From Deltaproteobacteria bacterium (GTDB lineage Bacteria; SAR324; NAC60-12): DNA of 23,919 nt. Location: the NCBI GenBank assembly GCA_002716165.1, contig PAZT01000023.1, forward strand, positions 1 to 23,919, read 5' to 3'. Numbering within the stretch: position 1 is the stretch's first letter; the number at the start of each line of letters is the position of its first letter. Below, piece after piece: positions 8,147 through 15,536 of the stretch. A program made the translations under genes and the position numbers. The notes under the pieces were generated by a model. The model saw nothing but the letters and a program-made list of their open reading frames with translations, ran no database searches and had not been told where the DNA came from.

Positions 8147-8971
8147 CTATTCACTTAAACTCTTTAAAAAAAGATCATACTCTTTTTTTTCAATCTCAAC
8201 TGTAATCGAAGGATCATTAAATTTTTTTAGTTTTACATCCTTAATAAATTCTTTATAAGCAGATATCCTCTCATTTTGGATTCTCTCAAAATCTTTCCTT
8301 AATTTTCTATAAATTTTAGCATGACGAGGATATTTACCATGGTATGTACCGAGAATATCTTGGGAGAATAAGTATTGACCATCACAGCCTGAGCCACTTC
8401 CTAGAGAAATAGTTAAAATATCGACATTTTTTGTTATGAAAGAAGCAATTTTTTTTGGTACAACTTCCATTTCTACTGCAAAAACTCCTGCATCTTGTAA
8501 AGACAAGGTATGATAATATACTTCTTTTGCTTCATAAGCAGTTTTTCCAACTGCTCTAAAACCTCCAACCCAAGTTACTTGCGAAGGAATTAAACCAACA
8601 TGGCTTATTACGGGGATTTTTTCATCTGTCATTTCCCTTATCCATTTACAACTATTCGCTGTGTAAACCGAATCTATGCCTATTGATAATAGAGAATAAG
8701 ATGACTTAATCACTTCATAAGAAGAAGCATATGAAAAAATAGGCGGAGCACTCATTAAATGTGTGTTTGGACATGATTTTCTAATTCTTACCATGTCATC
8801 CAAAGTTGCATTAAATCCAAATTGTGGCATACCATAAGCAGCTGTAATAATATCAATCCCTGCTTCTTCAGCAGCTACAGCTTCTTCTTCATTATTAACA
8901 AATACCTCGCTGATCTGTCGTTTACCTTTTAATATTTTCAATTCATAAACGGATAATTTTTTTTTCGTCAT
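8147..8971 (-). CDS. PanB-like protein (ketopantoate hydroxymethyltransferase fold) with altered active site
   Basis: PanB adds a hydroxymethyl group from methylene-tetrahydrofolate to ketoisovalerate using a magnesium-bound TIM barrel. The 274-residue protein keeps the fold and late motifs: SHVGLIPSQVTWVGGFRAVGK (positions 123-143), MEVVP (168-172) and GSGSGCDGQ (191-199). By eye alignment, PanB's His136 and Glu181 equivalents are His124 and Glu169. The metal ligands Asp45 and Asp84 and the Lys112/Glu114 pair appear replaced, as TAAYGM, MSAPP and YTANS. Canonical pantothenate synthesis is therefore unlikely; a related carbon-carbon lyase or transferase is possible. ATG 8971 overlaps the desaturase stop as ATGA, indicating translational coupling, and is preferred to an in-frame TTG seven codons upstream. 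No panC or panD is nearby. Confidence 0.75.
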   Translation of the reverse strand: MTKKKLSVYELKILKGKRQISEVFVNNEEEAVAAEEAGIDIITAAYGMPQFGFNATLDDMVRIRKSCPNTHLMSAPPIFSYASSYEVIKSSYSLLSIGIDSVYTANSCKWIREMTDEKIPVISHVGLIPSQVTWVGGFRAVGKTAYEAKEVYYHTLSLQDAGVFAVEMEVVPKKIASFITKNVDILTISLGSGSGCDGQYLFSQDILGTYHGKYPRHAKIYRKLRKDFERIQNERISAYKEFIKDVKLKKFNDPSITVEIEKKEYDLFLKSLSE

Positions 8972-10062
8972 TTTTTTTTGGGCTTGAAACAAAAAGGAGA
9001 CGGTCCATAAAAATATGCATTAGCCTCTTTAGATAATTTCGGAAAAATGGTATATGCAGGATTTTTTGTTTGGCGAATTATAGAAATAACTGAGTCTTTA
9101 ATTGCAGTGCGAAGGTTTGGAATAGCAGGTGGACAGTCATCTTTGATTTTTTCATGCAACCGTGGCAAGTTATAATATGGTACACTTGGAAACATATGAT
9201 GTTCTAAATGATAATTCATGTTAGAGTAAAGAAATCTAATAAAATAATTCGTGTAAAATGTCCTGGTATTTAATCTATAATCCAGAACATCATCATTTAA
9301 GCCCACATGTTGCGTTATAACAATTAAGAATACGAAGGGGAATCCATAAAATGTTGGTCCAATAACATAAAGAACTGGTAATATTGAATTATGAAAAAGA
9401 CATAATCCAATTATAAAACAGAAAGCTAACACCCAAATCCTACCCTCCCAAATAACCTTTTTATAATACCTATCAGGGATATAATTTTTTTCCTCCTCAT
9501 CCAAGACTCCGACACTATGGAGTATCATTCTTTTTAAGTTAAGCTTACCTATTGATAAGTAAAAAAAGTTTAGTAAAATATCCTTGATAGAAGGTGGTCT
9601 ATGTGAAACAAATTCAGGGTCTCTTCCTACTATTAATGTATCTTTATGGTGTCTAACATGACTCCAACGCCATTGTGTAGGAGGGAAGAGTTCAACAAAT
9701 GATGACAACTGGTAAACTATTTCGTTCAAAATTTTAGATTTAAATGCAGTTTTGTGTCCCATTTCATGCCATCTAGAATTTCCCCCTAAAGCATATACAA
9801 ACCCATATAAAGCAAATAAAGGATAAGCTAACCAACTTTCGATATAAGTATATGATATAATTCCTAAAATTATTAGCAAAAAGAGCCATAACAACGTATC
9901 AAAAAGGGGTCTAATATTATTTTTTTGTGACAAATCTCTTAAATCAGTTGAGCTAATTTTGCATTTATACCAATTGGCATTCACTAGACCCAATTCGTTT
10001 GCTTTGATGCTATCCTCTCCTAGTAAACTGTAATCTCTCTTTTTAAAATTTTTCAAAAGCAT
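8968..10062 (-). CDS. Membrane fatty-acid-desaturase/hydroxylase family di-iron enzyme
   Basis: The 364-residue protein has the three histidine boxes of the membrane di-iron desaturase superfamily: HEMGH (99-103), HVRHH (135-139) and HLEHH (285-289), with an extra QH at 251-252. Hydrophobic pairs at about 56-95 and 208-250 give a four-helix hairpin topology that places the boxes on the cytoplasmic face. The family uses oxygen and electrons to desaturate or hydroxylate lipids, carotenoids or small hydrophobic molecules. Its place between an SDR and a PanB-like gene coupled by ATGA suggests a catabolic or tailoring oxygenation rather than membrane-lipid homeostasis, but this is inference. AAAGG precedes the ATG. 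A decayed relative of its first 60 codons lies about 1.2 kb upstream. No dedicated ferredoxin or reductase is adjacent. Confidence 0.87.
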   Translation of the reverse strand: MLLKNFKKRDYSLLGEDSIKANELGLVNANWYKCKISSTDLRDLSQKNNIRPLFDTLLWLFLLIILGIISYTYIESWLAYPLFALYGFVYALGGNSRWHEMGHKTAFKSKILNEIVYQLSSFVELFPPTQWRWSHVRHHKDTLIVGRDPEFVSHRPPSIKDILLNFFYLSIGKLNLKRMILHSVGVLDEEEKNYIPDRYYKKVIWEGRIWVLAFCFIIGLCLFHNSILPVLYVIGPTFYGFPFVFLIVITQHVGLNDDVLDYRLNTRTFYTNYFIRFLYSNMNYHLEHHMFPSVPYYNLPRLHEKIKDDCPPAIPNLRTAIKDSVISIIRQTKNPAYTIFPKLSKEANAYFYGPSPFCFKPKKK

Positions 10063-10141
10063 ATGACCTTTTATTACTTAACGATTATTGAAGTGAGATT
10101 TTTAAGTGAATGGTATTAAAATATGATAAAAAGCTGTAATA

Positions 10142-10894
10142 TCAGTATGTAGAGCGCCCTCCACTTAGGTCGAATACACCACCTGTAGTGAAAGAATTAT
10201 CTTCAGAACAAAGCCATGCTACCATTGAAGCAGCTTCCTCAACCTTTAAAAATCTATTGCGTGGAATTTTGCTGAGCATGTACTGAATATGGTCTTCGCT
10301 CATCTGGTCGAAGATTCTTGTTTTGGCAGCAGCTGGTGTAATGCAGTTAACAGAAATATCATAACCGGCAAGTTCTTTCCCAAGTGATTTTGTAAGCGCA
10401 ATAACACCTGCTTTGGCAGCACTGTATGGAGCTGCATTAGGGTTACCTTCTTTTCCTGCTACAGATGCCACATTCACAATTCTACCATATTTCTGATCAA
10501 TCATTAATTGGGAAACTATATGAAGACAGTTGAAAACCCCTGTTAGGTCAATATCAATCACTTGCTGCCATTCCTTAGGAGGATATTCCCATATTTTTGC
10601 ATTTTGACCAGCAATTCCTGCATTACAAACCAGAATTTCGATGGCTCCAAGCGATTCTTCAGTTGTTTTTGCTGCATTCCTGACTGATTCTAAGTCAGTG
10701 ACATCCATTGTAACAGGTTGAACCGTTCCTTTTGTTGAAAGAGAATTTGAAGTCTCTTTGAGTAATGATTCATCACAATCCCAAAGGGATACTGAGGCGC
10801 CTGAGTCGAGCAGTCGTTCCGCAATTGCCAAGCCTATTCCTTGTGCTCCGCCAGTTATGACAGCATTGCGGTTTTTCAAATCAATTTGATTCAT
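10142..10894 (-). CDS. Short-chain dehydrogenase/reductase, NAD type
   Basis: This 250-residue classical SDR has the cofactor motif TGGAQGIG (14-21), NAG (91-93), catalytic Ser144, Tyr157 and Lys161, and a C-terminal FTTGGVFDLSGG strand. Asp39 at the end of the second strand (SLWDCD) favours NAD. The N-terminal region resembles sugar-acid dehydrogenases of the 2-keto-3-deoxy-L-fuconate/rhamnonate type, which suits the nearby IlvD/Edd and DapA-type genes, but SDR substrate calls from sequence are unreliable. AGGTG seven bases before ATG supports the start. The gene looks less AT-rich than the flanking desaturase and dehydratase genes, suggesting separate acquisition. It follows the amber-interrupted small ORF and precedes the desaturase by 79 bases. 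Confidence 0.9.
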   Translation of the reverse strand: MNQIDLKNRNAVITGGAQGIGLAIAERLLDSGASVSLWDCDESLLKETSNSLSTKGTVQPVTMDVTDLESVRNAAKTTEESLGAIEILVCNAGIAGQNAKIWEYPPKEWQQVIDIDLTGVFNCLHIVSQLMIDQKYGRIVNVASVAGKEGNPNAAPYSAAKAGVIALTKSLGKELAGYDISVNCITPAAAKTRIFDQMSEDHIQYMLSKIPRNRFLKVEEAASMVAWLCSEDNSFTTGGVFDLSGGRSTY

Positions 10895-10946
10895 GTTTAT
10901 GCACCTATTCTAGGGTCAATAAATAAATTTCTATGAGTACACATAC

Positions 10947-11078
10947 CTACTTCATCTGATCCAAGGAAAAGGCTCCCTTGATTAATCCCTTTTCATAAAT
11001 GCACTTCCTGCAGGCTTTCACATTCTATGCTGAATCATTAAGAGAAAAAACTGGTGATTCTGGTTCATCGTTAGTCAT
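10947..11078 (-). pseudogene. Small CxxC ORF interrupted by an in-frame amber codon
   Basis: From the ATG at 11078, preceded directly by GGAGAAGG, one frame reads 17 residues (MTNDEPESPVFSLNDSA), a TAG, then 25 more residues containing ACRKCIYEKGLIKGAFSLDQ before the terminal stop. The composition matches the adjacent SDR gene rather than the AT-rich surroundings. It reads like a small acidic-start, CxxC-containing protein that has acquired a nonsense codon. I do not recognise a family. A second start (GTG) just after the TAG could still give a 24-residue product. Confidence 0.35.
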
Positions 11079-11106
11079 CCTTCTCCGTATTAAGGAGTTA
11101 AATCTT

Positions 11107-11290
11107 CAAAGCCATAAAAACGTACCAAAAAATTAACTGATATTATTTCTTTGTGGAATTTTACTAAAATATGTTGAGCTAACCTTGAATTTATAAAAAT
11201 GAGAATTAAAGAGACTAAATTCATTTGCTTAATACTATCCTCTTTTTCAAAAATATAATTTCTGTTCTTTAAATTATTCAAAAAGGATAT
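11107..11290 (-). pseudogene. Decayed fatty-acid-desaturase N-terminus (paralog of the gene at 8968-10062)
   Basis: This stretch aligns by eye base for base with the first 60 codons of the intact desaturase gene at a constant 1226-base offset across 9885-10000, about two-thirds identical. The original ATG position reads ATC, single-base indels shift the frame near 11230 and at the start, and the homologous frame carries a TAA. Restoring the frame gives NNIS-stop-FFGTFLWL against NNIRPLFDTLLWL in the intact gene, and KVSSTYF against KISSTDL. Homology ends abruptly at about 11110, so the histidine boxes are gone. It begins directly after the IlvD/Edd stop codon, suggesting a desaturase gene once followed the dehydratase here. 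The divergence indicates an old paralog, not a recent duplication. Confidence 0.75.
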
Positions 11291-11296
11291 ATCTTT

Positions 11297-13030
11297 TTAT
11301 GATTTGCCTACTATAGGTTCAATTAAAGTTTCTTTATTTGGATCATCTGGAAGCAAAAAATCAAAATCACATCCTTCATCTGCCTGCAATACATGATCTA
11401 TATATAACTTAGGATAACCTCGCAAATGACAGGATTGATTTTTTTTAAAATTACTTAGCCTATTTTTTATCTCTTCATCTGGTAATAATATATTTAATTG
11501 TTTTTTAGAGACATCTAATTTAATTTTATCTCCATTTTGAACTATAGATAAAGGGCCTCCGAAAGCAGATTCTGGGGTAGAATGTAAAATGACCGTACCA
11601 AAGCTTGTGCCACTCATACGAGCGTCACTTATTCTTACAATATCAGTAATATTTCTGTCTAATAATTTTTTTGGTATAGGAATTTGTCCCCATTCAGGCA
11701 TTCCTGGTACTCCTCTGGGACCACAATTTTTCATTACAAGAATATCATTTTCATTGACATTTAAATCAGTATTATCAATTTTTTTTAACATATCCTCATA
11801 ATCTTCAAATACGAAAGCATTTCCTTCATGGTTAAGGAGATGATTTGAAGCTGCAGATACTTTTAAGATTGCACCTTTTGGAACTAAGTTCCCAAACAAA
11901 GCTATAAGAGCTCCTCCTTTTTTAACTGGATTTGCACTATTCCTGATTACATCATTAGAGATAAATTTTTTATGTTTTAGTAAACTATAAAATTTTTTAC
12001 CTGTATGATTGATACAATCATCATCAAGAAAATTCTTTAATTGGTATAAAAGATTTGGGATACCTCCGGCATTATGGAAATCTTCTATAATATAATCACC
12101 CGATGGTTTAACGTTTGCTAGCAGCGGGATAGAACTAAAAATTTCATCGAATTTTTTTAACTCTAATTTAATTCCACATCTACCTGCAATTGCTGTTAAA
12201 TGAATTATCGCATTAGTAGACCCTCCAAGTGCTGCTAATATACGAATTGCATTAAAAAAAATATTTTTAGTAAGAATGTCTCTAGGCCTTAGATTCTGCT
12301 TTATCATATGTAAAATGTAGTGACCTAAATTTTCTGCTACTATCATTCTTCTACTATCATTAGCTGGGAGAGTACTAGATCCTAAAGGCATCATACCCAA
12401 TACTTCTGAAAGAGCTGTCATCGTTGAAGTAGTACCCATCTCATTACAAGCACCAAATGAACATGATAATGAGTTTTGTAATTCATTCCATTCTTCTTCA
12501 TTCAGATTACCTTTACGATATTCATCCCAGTATTTCCAAAAATCAGTTCCAGAACTTAACTTTTCACCCTGAAAAACTCCCAAAGATTTATGTCCACCAG
12601 AAAATTGAATTGAAGGAATATTCGCACTAGCACAAGCCATCAGCTGTGCCGGAGTAGTTTTATCACAATTGCATAAAAGAATTATCCCATCTATTGGATA
12701 CCCTCTTATAGTTTCTTCTATCTCCATAGAAACAAGATTTCTATAAAGCATATCAGCAGGTTTTAATAGTTCAGCACCTAATGACATTGTAGAAAATTCT
12801 ATTGGTATGCCTCCTGCGGCAGTAATCCCTCTCTTTATTACTGGAATTAGATTCCGAAATGCCATCTCACAATTATTAAATTCGCTATAAGGATTGCAAA
12901 TCCCAATAATTGGCTTTTTATTTTTTTGATTTATATTGTGACCTAAAGATAACAAAGATGATCTGTGTCGAACACCCATTTCATCTTTTCTATTAAACCA
13001 ATTACTACTTCGTAATCTTCCTTTAGTCAT
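11297..13030 (-). CDS. IlvD/Edd family sugar-acid dehydratase
   Basis: This 577-residue enzyme should dehydrate an aldonic acid to a 2-keto-3-deoxy acid using a [2Fe-2S] cluster and Mg. Its length and the N-terminal WFNRKDEMGVRHRS pattern match the L-arabinonate/D-xylonate dehydratase branch better than valine-pathway IlvD. Cluster ligands are seen at Cys54, Cys122 (NCDKTTPA) and Cys195 (GACNEMGTTSTM). Their 68- and 73-residue spacing is that of L-arabinonate dehydratase. The catalytic serine loop ISDARMSGTSFG is intact. Its start overlaps the end of the DapA-type gene by 8 bases, the usual sign of a shared pathway in which this enzyme and the DapA-type enzyme act in sequence. No iron-sulfur repair gene is adjacent. 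Confidence 0.92.
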   Translation of the reverse strand: MTKGRLRSSNWFNRKDEMGVRHRSSLLSLGHNINQKNKKPIIGICNPYSEFNNCEMAFRNLIPVIKRGITAAGGIPIEFSTMSLGAELLKPADMLYRNLVSMEIEETIRGYPIDGIILLCNCDKTTPAQLMACASANIPSIQFSGGHKSLGVFQGEKLSSGTDFWKYWDEYRKGNLNEEEWNELQNSLSCSFGACNEMGTTSTMTALSEVLGMMPLGSSTLPANDSRRMIVAENLGHYILHMIKQNLRPRDILTKNIFFNAIRILAALGGSTNAIIHLTAIAGRCGIKLELKKFDEIFSSIPLLANVKPSGDYIIEDFHNAGGIPNLLYQLKNFLDDDCINHTGKKFYSLLKHKKFISNDVIRNSANPVKKGGALIALFGNLVPKGAILKVSAASNHLLNHEGNAFVFEDYEDMLKKIDNTDLNVNENDILVMKNCGPRGVPGMPEWGQIPIPKKLLDRNITDIVRISDARMSGTSFGTVILHSTPESAFGGPLSIVQNGDKIKLDVSKKQLNILLPDEEIKNRLSNFKKNQSCHLRGYPKLYIDHVLQADEGCDFDFLLPDDPNKETLIEPIVGKS

Positions 13031-13934
13031 TGGAATCTAAAGCATCAGTCAATTTTTTGAAAATAATGTCAACTTCCCTATTAGTTTCAAAGTCTAATTT
13101 GTAATTACAAGGTTTTCTGATAATACTATTTTTAAATATTCCTCTTTTAACTAAAATATACTTTTCAATGGTAAGGAATGCATCCAAAGAGGTAAGTATC
13201 GAAATAAAGCTAGATAAAGGGAATGAAATTTTGTAAATACGAGATTCATTCCCTTCAAGTAGCGCTTTCCAAAGTGCTACAATTATATCAATTAAATCGG
13301 AACCAGGCATTGTGCCTTTAATCCCTCTTTTAAAACTATCTACCAAAGCAATCCCTCCACTACCCTCAAAAATAGGTGCTTCCCCACTTGTAGCATCTCT
13401 AAGCTCACTCAACCTAGGACCTATGGGATTAGATTCTGGCTTAAAAAGTATTTTTTCTGGGAAATTATTAAATAAATACGATTGTAATTCTATTGACATC
13501 GAATTCCCCAAATACCCACTAGCGTCTTGGACTACTAAAGGAATTTGTATAGAACTTAAAATGTCTTCGTAATATTGTTTAATTTGGTCTTCAGGACAAG
13601 GATTCGAAATAGGAGGTATCGCCATCACAGCATCTGCACCTGAATCTTGAGCATGTTTTGCAAATTCTAATGCCTGAAAAGTTGATTCACCTCCGACACT
13701 TACAATTACACAACCTCTATCTTTATTATATTTACATATTCTTTCTGCAACTTTTTTCCTTTCCATTTCAGTTAATCTAATTATTTCAGAAGCCAGAGCA
13801 AAAACAATCCCGTCACATTCGTTTTCATATAACCAATCGATTTCTTTCTCTAAAGTAATGTAATCAATGTTTTCACTATCGTCATATGGCATTTGAAAAA
13901 CAGGTAAAACCCCTCCTAAATCTCGTTTTTTCAT
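13023..13934 (-). CDS. DapA/NAL-family class I lyase or keto-deoxy sugar-acid dehydratase
   Basis: This TIM-barrel enzyme of about 303 residues forms a Schiff base with a keto acid. Numbering from ATG 13934, the Schiff-base lysine is Lys165 in ILFKPES, the substrate carboxylate loop is VGGEST (80-85), and MPGSD follows the GIKGT turn. The DapA motif with Tyr133 is replaced by VVQDASGY (134-141), so it is not a lysine-pathway DapA. Such QDxxSG forms occur in keto-deoxy-arabonate dehydratases and related sugar-acid enzymes. ATG 13934, with GGA a few bases before it, is preferred to an in-frame TTG three codons upstream. It overlaps the dehydratase start by 8 bases and would act on that enzyme's product. 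Confidence 0.85.
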   Translation of the reverse strand: MKKRDLGGVLPVFQMPYDDSENIDYITLEKEIDWLYENECDGIVFALASEIIRLTEMERKKVAERICKYNKDRGCVIVSVGGESTFQALEFAKHAQDSGADAVMAIPPISNPCPEDQIKQYYEDILSSIQIPLVVQDASGYLGNSMSIELQSYLFNNFPEKILFKPESNPIGPRLSELRDATSGEAPIFEGSGGIALVDSFKRGIKGTMPGSDLIDIIVALWKALLEGNESRIYKISFPLSSFISILTSLDAFLTIEKYILVKRGIFKNSIIRKPCNYKLDFETNREVDIIFKKLTDALDSND

Positions 13935-14002
13935 AAGTTCCAATTTTATTTAAATTAAAAACAGATTTGTTTTTTCTAAAATGAATTAATTTTTTTGATT
14001 GA

Positions 14003-14773
14003 TTATGGTTTAGTTAGTAATCCGCCATCAACAGCTAAATCAGCCCCCGTTACAAATGACGACTCATCTGAAGCAAAAAACAAAGCCACATTAGCAACCT
14101 CTTCTGTAGAACCAATACGTCCAATTGGATGATAAGCAATTACCTTCTCTCTCTCCAAGGCTGGATTCTCTGTCTGAGAAAGATAGTGAATTAATTCTGG
14201 TGTTTCAATGAAACCAGGACATATGGCATTTACTCTAATATTTTCTTTAGAATAATCCAATGCAGTTTGTCTTGTCAGCATGAGTACACCTCCTTTGGAT
14301 GCACAATAGGCAGCATCATCAGCAAACCCCACATAACTCGCAACAGAAGCTAAATTAATTATACTTCCACCTCCATTTTTCCGCATATGAGGAATTACAA
14401 TCTTGGTGCAATTAAAAATACTTTCTACATTATTTTCCATAATGTTTTTCCACTCATTAGTAGAAGTATTTTCAATTGATTTAAGCATCCCAATGCCAGC
14501 ATTGTTAACTAAAATATCAATGCAACCCCACTGGTCAAGAGTGTTTTTAACTAATTTTTCAACATCATCATAATTTGATACATCAGCCGTTGTATAGATG
14601 GCTTCACCACCTTTTTCTACTATTTCTTCTACTACCTTAGTCCCTTCTTTTTCAGAAGAACTTCTACTACAAATTGAAACTTTTGATCCATGAATTGCAA
14701 ACATTTCAGCAATTGTTTTACCAATCCCTTTACTCGCCCCAGTAACAATTGATACTTTATTTTCAAGCCTCAC
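14003..14773 (-). CDS. Short-chain dehydrogenase/reductase, probable NADP type
   Basis: The 256-residue classical SDR carries TGASKGIG (11-18), NNAG (90-93), Ser143, Tyr156 and Lys160, and ends FVTGADLAVDGG. Arg37 after the second strand (ICSRSSS) suggests NADP preference, unlike the SDR immediately upstream in the operon. The start is GTG at 14773, chosen because AGGAGG lies three to four bases before it and because MRLENKVSIVTG fits the family start. It follows the neighbouring SDR by 10 bases. The substrate is probably a sugar, sugar acid or hydroxy acid from the island's pathway. Confidence 0.92.
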   Translation of the reverse strand: MRLENKVSIVTGASKGIGKTIAEMFAIHGSKVSICSRSSSEKEGTKVVEEIVEKGGEAIYTTADVSNYDDVEKLVKNTLDQWGCIDILVNNAGIGMLKSIENTSTNEWKNIMENNVESIFNCTKIVIPHMRKNGGGSIINLASVASYVGFADDAAYCASKGGVLMLTRQTALDYSKENIRVNAICPGFIETPELIHYLSQTENPALEREKVIAYHPIGRIGSTEEVANVALFFASDESSFVTGADLAVDGGLLTKP

Positions 14774-14783
14774 TTTCCTCCTT

Positions 14784-15536
14784 TCATTTAATTAACCCAC
14801 CGTCAACAACGTAATTTGAACCTGTAATGAATGAAGCTTCATCTGAGGCCAAAAAAAGTGCCAAACTTGCCACATCATCAGGAGTCCCAAATCTGCCTAA
14901 CATAGTTGAGTTAATGATTTGATTTTTTATATTCATATCATTCATAAAAGTTTCCACCATAGGAGTATCTATGAAACCTGGACAGATAACATTTGCCCTT
15001 AGTCCGTATTTACCATAATAGTTAGCAATTGATCGAGTAAACGCTAACATGGAGCCTTTTGATGCGGCATAGGCATGTGCGTTCATATCCCCTGCATATG
15101 ATGCAACGGAACCTACATTTAAGATAACCGAATTTTTGTTTTGTATTAATATAGGAATAAAGTAATGACAAAATAGAAAAACACCTTTCAAATTAATTTC
15201 TACTATTTTATCAAATTTTTTTATTTCCAATTCTCCTGTTGGAGCATCATTCAGGTCATAAACACCTGCATTATTATAAAGAATATTGATGTTATCAAAT
15301 CCGCTTTTAATTTTATCAAAGAGATTCTTTACGTTGTTATGATTTGTTACATCCACTTGATAACAAACAGAACTGCCACCATTTTGATTTATTGAATCAT
15401 TGACTTCTTGTAATTTTTTTATATTCTTATCTACTAAAATGAGGTTACAATTTTCTTTCGAAAATCTTTTTGCTACAGCCTCACCTTGTCCTTGAGCTGC
15501 ACCAGTAATTAATGCAGTCTTATTTTTCAACCTCAT
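14784..15536 (-). CDS. Short-chain dehydrogenase/reductase, NAD type
   Basis: The 250-residue classical SDR has TGAAQGQG (11-18; Gln where Ile is usual), NNAG (88-91), Ser143, Tyr156 and Lys160, and a C-terminal FITGSNYVVDGG. Asp36 (LVDKNIKK) favours NAD. ATG 15536 overlaps the HyuB stop as ATGA, so it is translationally coupled to HyuB and is probably dedicated to the same substrate. The second SDR follows 10 bases later. The opposite cofactor preference of the pair could serve an oxidation-reduction epimerisation, but this is inference. Confidence 0.92.
   Translation of the reverse strand: MRLKNKTALITGAAQGQGEAVAKRFSKENCNLILVDKNIKKLQEVNDSINQNGGSSVCYQVDVTNHNNVKNLFDKIKSGFDNINILYNNAGVYDLNDAPTGELEIKKFDKIVEINLKGVFLFCHYFIPILIQNKNSVILNVGSVASYAGDMNAHAYAASKGSMLAFTRSIANYYGKYGLRANVICPGFIDTPMVETFMNDMNIKNQIINSTMLGRFGTPDDVASLALFLASDEASFITGSNYVVDGGLIK

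Noticed and set aside
8147..8971. Calling this gene panB
   Set aside because: The metal-ligand and lysine positions of PanB are not conserved and no pantothenate genes are nearby, so the symbol would mislead.
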